Shown in pieces: positions 60,343 through 64,000 of a stretch of 64,000 nt of DNA. A program made the translations under genes and the position numbers. Below the pieces are notes generated by a model. That model was not told where the DNA came from and did no database searches. It saw only the letters and a list, made by a program, of their open reading frames with translations. Every line of letters starts with the position of its first letter. Within the stretch, counting starts at the first letter, position 1. Source of the stretch: Paenibacillus sp. HW567 (lineage in GTDB: Bacteria > Bacillota > Bacilli > Paenibacillales > Paenibacillaceae). The stretch is from NCBI RefSeq assembly GCF_000374185.1, contig NZ_KB910518.1:532667-596666 (forward strand). The letters are read 5' to 3'.

Positions 60343-62697
60343 GTGTTGGATCGCAAAAATAGTCCCAAAAACAGTACTCATATCGTACATCAGACCACCA
60401 AAGCTTTGCTTACCACTACAGTCGCGCTCGCGCTGCTTCTGCCTGGCGGATTAGCCGCAGCGGATTCAAGCGTTACTTCCACTGCAGCGACTGCGGTTAA
60501 GGAGGCTCCCGGACAAGCCGCTGCAACGCCGGACGCATCCAAAGCCAAAATTACGCAGGATCAGGCCGTAGAAAAACTCAGAGAGCTGTTTCCTGTGCTG
60601 AAGAATGCAACCGTATCGAGTGTGCGGCTGGGTGGAGACAACACGTATCCTCCGAGCACCAATCAAATGATTTGGAACATTAACTGGGGATATGAGCTTG
60701 GCAACACCAGCTACGGTTTCTCCAGCATGGTTGATGCGGTTAGCGGGGACTTGGTCAATACGTACCTTTCGTTTCCTTTAACGCAAGAAACAGCATATTA
60801 TCCGCCCAAAATTACACGTGCTGAAGCGCTGGAGCGGGCCCGGCTCTTTATTGCCGCCGCTGCGCCATCCCTGGGTAAAGAAGACCTTCAGCTTCAGGAC
60901 GATGATGCACTTAATCTGGCCAGTGGAGCGCTGTTCGGAACGGTTCAATACAGCTTCTCCTTCAAGACTCTGAAGAACGGTTTGCCTACATCGGATGCCC
61001 TAATGATCACTATCGACGGCAATGGAAACTTCGTTCAATTCAACAAACCGTCCTCAGGACTTGCGTATCCTTCCGCTAAGCCTGCTGTTTCTTTGGAAGC
61101 GGCGCAGAAGAAATTTACGGACGGCTTGTCTGTGGGGCTGTACTACATTCCCGTCTACAAAGACAACCAGGTGGAGCGGTGGATTCTGGGCTGGCGTCCC
61201 CAGGAGCAGGGCCTGTATCCAATTGATGCCCAGAGCGGGAAAAGTATAGATAACGATGGGGCTGAAGTTGCTGCTCTCTCAGCAAGGGATGAGACGGTAC
61301 CGCAGACCAAAGAACGGTTCCAGCCGGTCAGCACAGGCAAGGAGCTTACTGCAGAGGAAGCTGCAAAGCTTGTTCAGCAGGTAGCATTCATTCCGGCAGA
61401 TCGCAAGCTGTCCAGCCAAATGCTGGGGGCCAGCTATCCGAACCAGAAGCAGAAGGTATGGAGATTGACCTGGGAGGCGGAACGGAAAGGGAGCATAGCG
61501 GGATTTCCTTCCAGTTCCTCTGCTGAGGTAGATGCGGCAACCGGACAAATCAATGTGTTTCAGTTAGAGCAGTTTACCGGCAGCGCCGATGCCAAACCGC
61601 AGCCAGCTCCTGCCGGCGGCAAGAAGCTGACTCAGGCGGAAGCTAAGAAGCAGGCTCTTGCTCTAATCAACCGTCTGTACGATCAGGCGAGCAGCGAGCT
61701 TAAGCTGGCCGGGCATGATGAAGCATGGAGTGTTCTTCCGGATGGAAAAGGGTTCCGCTATGAATTTGTACGCTATTATAAGGGGATTCCAATAAGCGAC
61801 GGAGCTATAACATTGGTAATGGATACTTACGGCAGACTCCAGAACTATTCAGCTCTGGTTAACGCGGGAGTCGAAACGCTGAAGGAGCAGCCAACCCCTG
61901 CCATATCGGGGAGCGACGCGCTGAAGAGCTACAAGGACAAATATACCCTGAAGCTGCAATATAACCGCACCGGCGGATATAGCAATATTCTGTACGTAGA
62001 ACCCAAAGTGAAGTTAGTCTATAATCCGTCGCCGGTTAACGATAAGGATCAGTATGAGGTACTGGATGCCATGACGGGCAAATGGGTTCAAGTGTATCCA
62101 TACGCTGCCACGATTGCCCCTGCCGCGGTTGATCTGAAAGGCCATCCTGCAGAGAAGCAGTTAACTGAACTCGTCAAGTATGGTGTGCTTGTTCCTGACG
62201 CCGACGGGAAGCTCAAGCCGGATCAGGAAATAACGGTTGGAGAATGGTTCAGCTTGATTGCCAAAGCATCCACGCCGTACTATACCAGTTATTCTACCGG
62301 AATTGAGCGAAAGGCGGTGGCTGGTGTAAGTTCGGACAGTAAATACTATCCGTCGGTCAGCTATGCCCTAAGCCGCGGCTGGATCAGCAAAGATACTATG
62401 CTACAGCCGGACAATTCCCTCAGCCGCGAACAGCTCGCCGTGCTGCTGGCTTCCTTCCTGAAATACAATAAGCTCTCTGCGTTCCTGCAAAATGACACTG
62501 CCGTGAGCAGCTTCAGCGACAGCGCCGACATTAAAGACAAAGGCGCAGTGGCGCTGGTCTTGAAGCTGGGGCTGCTGCAGGGAGACGGCGGTAAATTTAA
62601 TCCGCAGCAAAAGATAACCAAAGCCGATGCTGCCACTGTTATTATGAAGCTGGTAGAGCTACAGGGCAAAACGGACCAGAGCATCAGTCAGCAATAG
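60343..62697 (+). CDS. Secreted YcdB/YcdC-repeat protein with C-terminal SLH domains
   Basis: 784 residues. An N-terminal signal (TTKALLTTTVALALLLPGGL) is followed by two YcdB/PepSY-like units (~residues 50-250 and 320-550), each with a start such as KITQDQAVEKLRELFP or KLTQAEAKKQALALINRLYD and a Trp-rich WNINWGYE or WRLTWEAE strand. From ~580 to the end are SLH-type segments: LTELVKYGVLVPDADGKLKP, YYPSVSYALSRGWISKDTML, LVLKLGLLQGDGGKFNPQQK. These would tether the protein to pyruvylated cell-wall polymer. GTG 60343 is 6 bases after GAGGAGG; ATG 60337 abuts the RBS. Confidence 0.82.
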   Translation: MLDRKNSPKNSTHIVHQTTKALLTTTVALALLLPGGLAAADSSVTSTAATAVKEAPGQAAATPDASKAKITQDQAVEKLRELFPVLKNATVSSVRLGGDNTYPPSTNQMIWNINWGYELGNTSYGFSSMVDAVSGDLVNTYLSFPLTQETAYYPPKITRAEALERARLFIAAAAPSLGKEDLQLQDDDALNLASGALFGTVQYSFSFKTLKNGLPTSDALMITIDGNGNFVQFNKPSSGLAYPSAKPAVSLEAAQKKFTDGLSVGLYYIPVYKDNQVERWILGWRPQEQGLYPIDAQSGKSIDNDGAEVAALSARDETVPQTKERFQPVSTGKELTAEEAAKLVQQVAFIPADRKLSSQMLGASYPNQKQKVWRLTWEAERKGSIAGFPSSSSAEVDAATGQINVFQLEQFTGSADAKPQPAPAGGKKLTQAEAKKQALALINRLYDQASSELKLAGHDEAWSVLPDGKGFRYEFVRYYKGIPISDGAITLVMDTYGRLQNYSALVNAGVETLKEQPTPAISGSDALKSYKDKYTLKLQYNRTGGYSNILYVEPKVKLVYNPSPVNDKDQYEVLDAMTGKWVQVYPYAATIAPAAVDLKGHPAEKQLTELVKYGVLVPDADGKLKPDQEITVGEWFSLIAKASTPYYTSYSTGIERKAVAGVSSDSKYYPSVSYALSRGWISKDTMLQPDNSLSREQLAVLLASFLKYNKLSAFLQNDTAVSSFSDSADIKDKGAVALVLKLGLLQGDGGKFNPQQKITKADAATVIMKLVELQGKTDQSISQQ

Positions 62698-62815
62698 CTT
62701 GTGCCAGAATAGCGGCAGTGCGCGTTGCAAGCAGCGCTGCCGACGATCAAGTAGACGCAGCAAGCCTGCTTCCTGCCTTCAGGCGGGGAGCAGGCTTTTG
62801 TTTTTCATTCACGGG

Positions 62816-63643
62816 TTATTTCCCGAGCTGTTTATCTGCTTCACGAACAGGGGCATGACCCTCGTTCTCTTCAGTTTTCTCGGTGCTCATGAACCAGCCT
62901 ACGGCTGCAATGATTACCAGCACAATATAGAAGGTGGCCTTCCACCAGGTGCTATGAGCGAAATCCTCGGACAGCACACCCAGCGAAGGGTGAGCCAGAG
63001 TGATGACCGCCAGCTTGACACCTACCCAGCCAACGATGAAGAAGGCTGCCACTTCAAGGCCCGGACGGGAGTGCAGCAGCTTAACGAAGAAGGATGCCGC
63101 AAACCGCATAATGACAAGTCCGATGAACCCGCCGGCAAAAATGACAAGGAATTGTCCCCCATCAAGACCCCCGATTTTACTTATTCCGCTTGGCGGAAGC
63201 GCAACGGCCAGCGCAACGGCTGCGAGGATAGAGTCGACGGCAAATGCGATGTCGGCCACCTCAACCTTCAGCACGGTGAACCAGAAGCTGGATTTTTTCT
63301 TGGCTGTCCCTTCTTCAGAAGCACCTTCGACCGCCGCTTCAGCCTCCGGTTTCTTGAACAATAATTTTCGGAAAATATGATTACCCGCGATGAACAACAG
63401 ATAAATGGCACCAATAGCTTGTACCTGCCAGATGTCCACCAGATAAGAGATGATAAACAGTGAACCAAAGCGGAACACGAATGCCCCTGCCAAACCATAG
63501 AACAATGCCTTCTTACGTTCCTCATCAGGAAGATGTTTGACCATGATTGCCAGTACCAGTGCGTTATCTGCGGCGAGCAACCCTTCCAGTGCGACGAGAA
63601 CGAGCAAGACCCATCCGTATTCTAATAATAATCCCCAATCCAT
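62816..63643 (-). CDS. TerC-family membrane protein, probable Mn2+ exporter
   Basis: 275 residues, about 7 membrane helices. TerC hallmarks: LEGLLAADNALVLAIMV at the N-terminus and VEVADIAFAVDSILAAVAL in the second half (paired acidic/Asn-Asp metal-site helices), with a charged Glu/Lys loop (~100-120) between halves. A complete yybP-ykoY Mn2+ riboswitch precedes it, which by established knowledge controls MntP/TerC-type Mn exporters. Monocistronic. Confidence 0.92.
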   Translation of the reverse strand: MDWGLLLEYGWVLLVLVALEGLLAADNALVLAIMVKHLPDEERKKALFYGLAGAFVFRFGSLFIISYLVDIWQVQAIGAIYLLFIAGNHIFRKLLFKKPEAEAAVEGASEEGTAKKKSSFWFTVLKVEVADIAFAVDSILAAVALAVALPPSGISKIGGLDGGQFLVIFAGGFIGLVIMRFAASFFVKLLHSRPGLEVAAFFIVGWVGVKLAVITLAHPSLGVLSEDFAHSTWWKATFYIVLVIIAAVGWFMSTEKTEENEGHAPVREADKQLGK

Positions 63644-63718
63644 TGCTGCTTCCTCCTCATTTGGATGTAAATATCATCAAAAAATACCTACACTACCATT
63701 ATTTTAACCAAATATATA

Positions 63719-63783
63719 TAAAAAAGACCTTTACCAAGCAGATCAGCCTTCGGAATGAAGGACTAACCTGATTGGTAAAGGTC
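63719..63783 (-). terminator. Riboswitch-controlled terminator before terC
   Basis: On the minus strand GACCTTTACCAA (63783-63772) pairs with TTGGTAAAGGTC (63737-63726), then TTTTTT. Its 5' arm includes the GAGACCTTTACC of the aptamer, so metal-bound aptamer and terminator are mutually exclusive. Confidence 0.88.
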
Positions 63784-63873
63784 TCGCTAACAATGGTTCA
63801 TTGCCGATAAAACCGGAGAACATCCTCACGTTCTCGTATTGACGATTTTATCTAACAGCTACTCCCCTTTACG
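63775..63873 (-). ncRNA. yybP-ykoY (Mn2+) riboswitch
   Basis: Read on the minus strand, the 5' element GTAAAGGGGAGTAGCTGTTA and the 3' element TTAGCGAGACCTTTACC are the two conserved sequence blocks of yybP-ykoY aptamers, with P1 closing GTAAAGG against CCTTTAC. The intervening arms include CCGGTTTTATCGG. Binding of Mn2+ is expected to sequester GAGACCTTTACC and allow terC expression. Confidence 0.92.
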
Positions 63874-63915
63874 GGATATATTAAATTTGATCATTTGTGT
63901 TGTTGACTTAAAAGT

Positions 63916-63944
63916 ATCATATATGACTTAAGAGTCGTTGTCAA
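63916..63944 (-). promoter_or_regulatory. Sigma-A promoter of the terC transcript
   Basis: On the minus strand TTGACA (63944-63939), 17 bases, TATGAT (63921-63916). GACTTAA repeats directly in and downstream of the promoter (63904, 63925), of unknown meaning. Confidence 0.8.
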
Positions 63945-64000
63945 TGCCTGTGAGAATAAATATCAATAAAAAAAGCTGAAATGGAAACGGAAACATGATA

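Overview
The window reads as a chromosomal segment of a spore-forming, low-to-mid GC Firmicute, most likely a Paenibacillus or close relative. The reasons are the strong AGGAGG-type ribosome binding sites with frequent GTG/TTG starts, a near-canonical gerE, a YhcN/YlaJ-type spore lipoprotein, CgeB-like glycosyltransferases, an S-layer-homology protein, LtaS, and guanine and Mn2+ (yybP-ykoY) riboswitches. The genus is inferred from remembered gene content; no search was run.

Layout. 0.1-4.7 kb: guanine-riboswitch-controlled amidohydrolase, then a ROK regulator / MFS permease / acetyltransferase operon. 4.7-10 kb: ECF sigma and membrane partner, then LtaS-like synthase and a polytopic membrane protein. 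10-21.6 kb: a surface-glycan locus with two CgeB-like proteins, three glycosyltransferases and a UDP-sugar pathway (2-epimerase, 4,6-dehydratase, RmlD-like reductase, second SDR). Tandem 65-bp and 51-bp repeats interrupt it. 21.7-25.7 kb: spore lipoprotein, then the divergent murR/rpiR-nagB-nagA operon with two candidate operators. 26.3-31.6 kb: Fur-box-controlled EfeO/EfeB/FTR1 iron uptake on the minus strand. Its FTR1 gene carries a 60-bp tandem repeat translated as an N-terminal extension, and a 12-copy 51-bp array separates it from efeB. 31.8-35.4 kb: LacI regulator, putative structured RNA, gerE, second ECF sigma / membrane partner pair. 35.6-40.4 kb: an AT-rich accessory patch of lipoproteins, a retropepsin-like protease module, DUF6933-like and orphan genes, and gene relics (partial gerE copy, signal peptidase I tail). 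40.4-46.3 kb: two AraC-substrate-binding-lipoprotein fusions with intragenic Fur boxes, a nitroreductase and a BASS transporter. 46.6-49.4 kb: small proteins and a secreted GH5 glucanase. 49.5-54.7 kb: Fur-box-controlled marR-sufC(frameshifted)-sufD-sufB plus two nitroreductase-like genes. 55-57.6 kb: NitT/TauT-type ABC importer. 57.8-63.9 kb: Met-rich secreted peptide with a two-component system, YcdB/SLH protein, and TerC under a yybP-ykoY riboswitch.

Common threads. Iron recurs: five TGATAAT-type dyads stand in front of, or inside, efeO, both AraC-lipoprotein genes and marR-sufCDB. Tandem palindromic repeats also recur: 65, 51, 51 and 60 bp arrays, two of them sharing the same AACGGCAAAA-NTGCCGTT core. 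The most unusual objects are the AraC-lipoprotein fusions with a complete promoter/Fur box/RBS/lipobox unit inside one reading frame, the FTR1 permease with repeats ahead of its signal sequence, and the accessory suf operon whose sufC is broken by one missing base.
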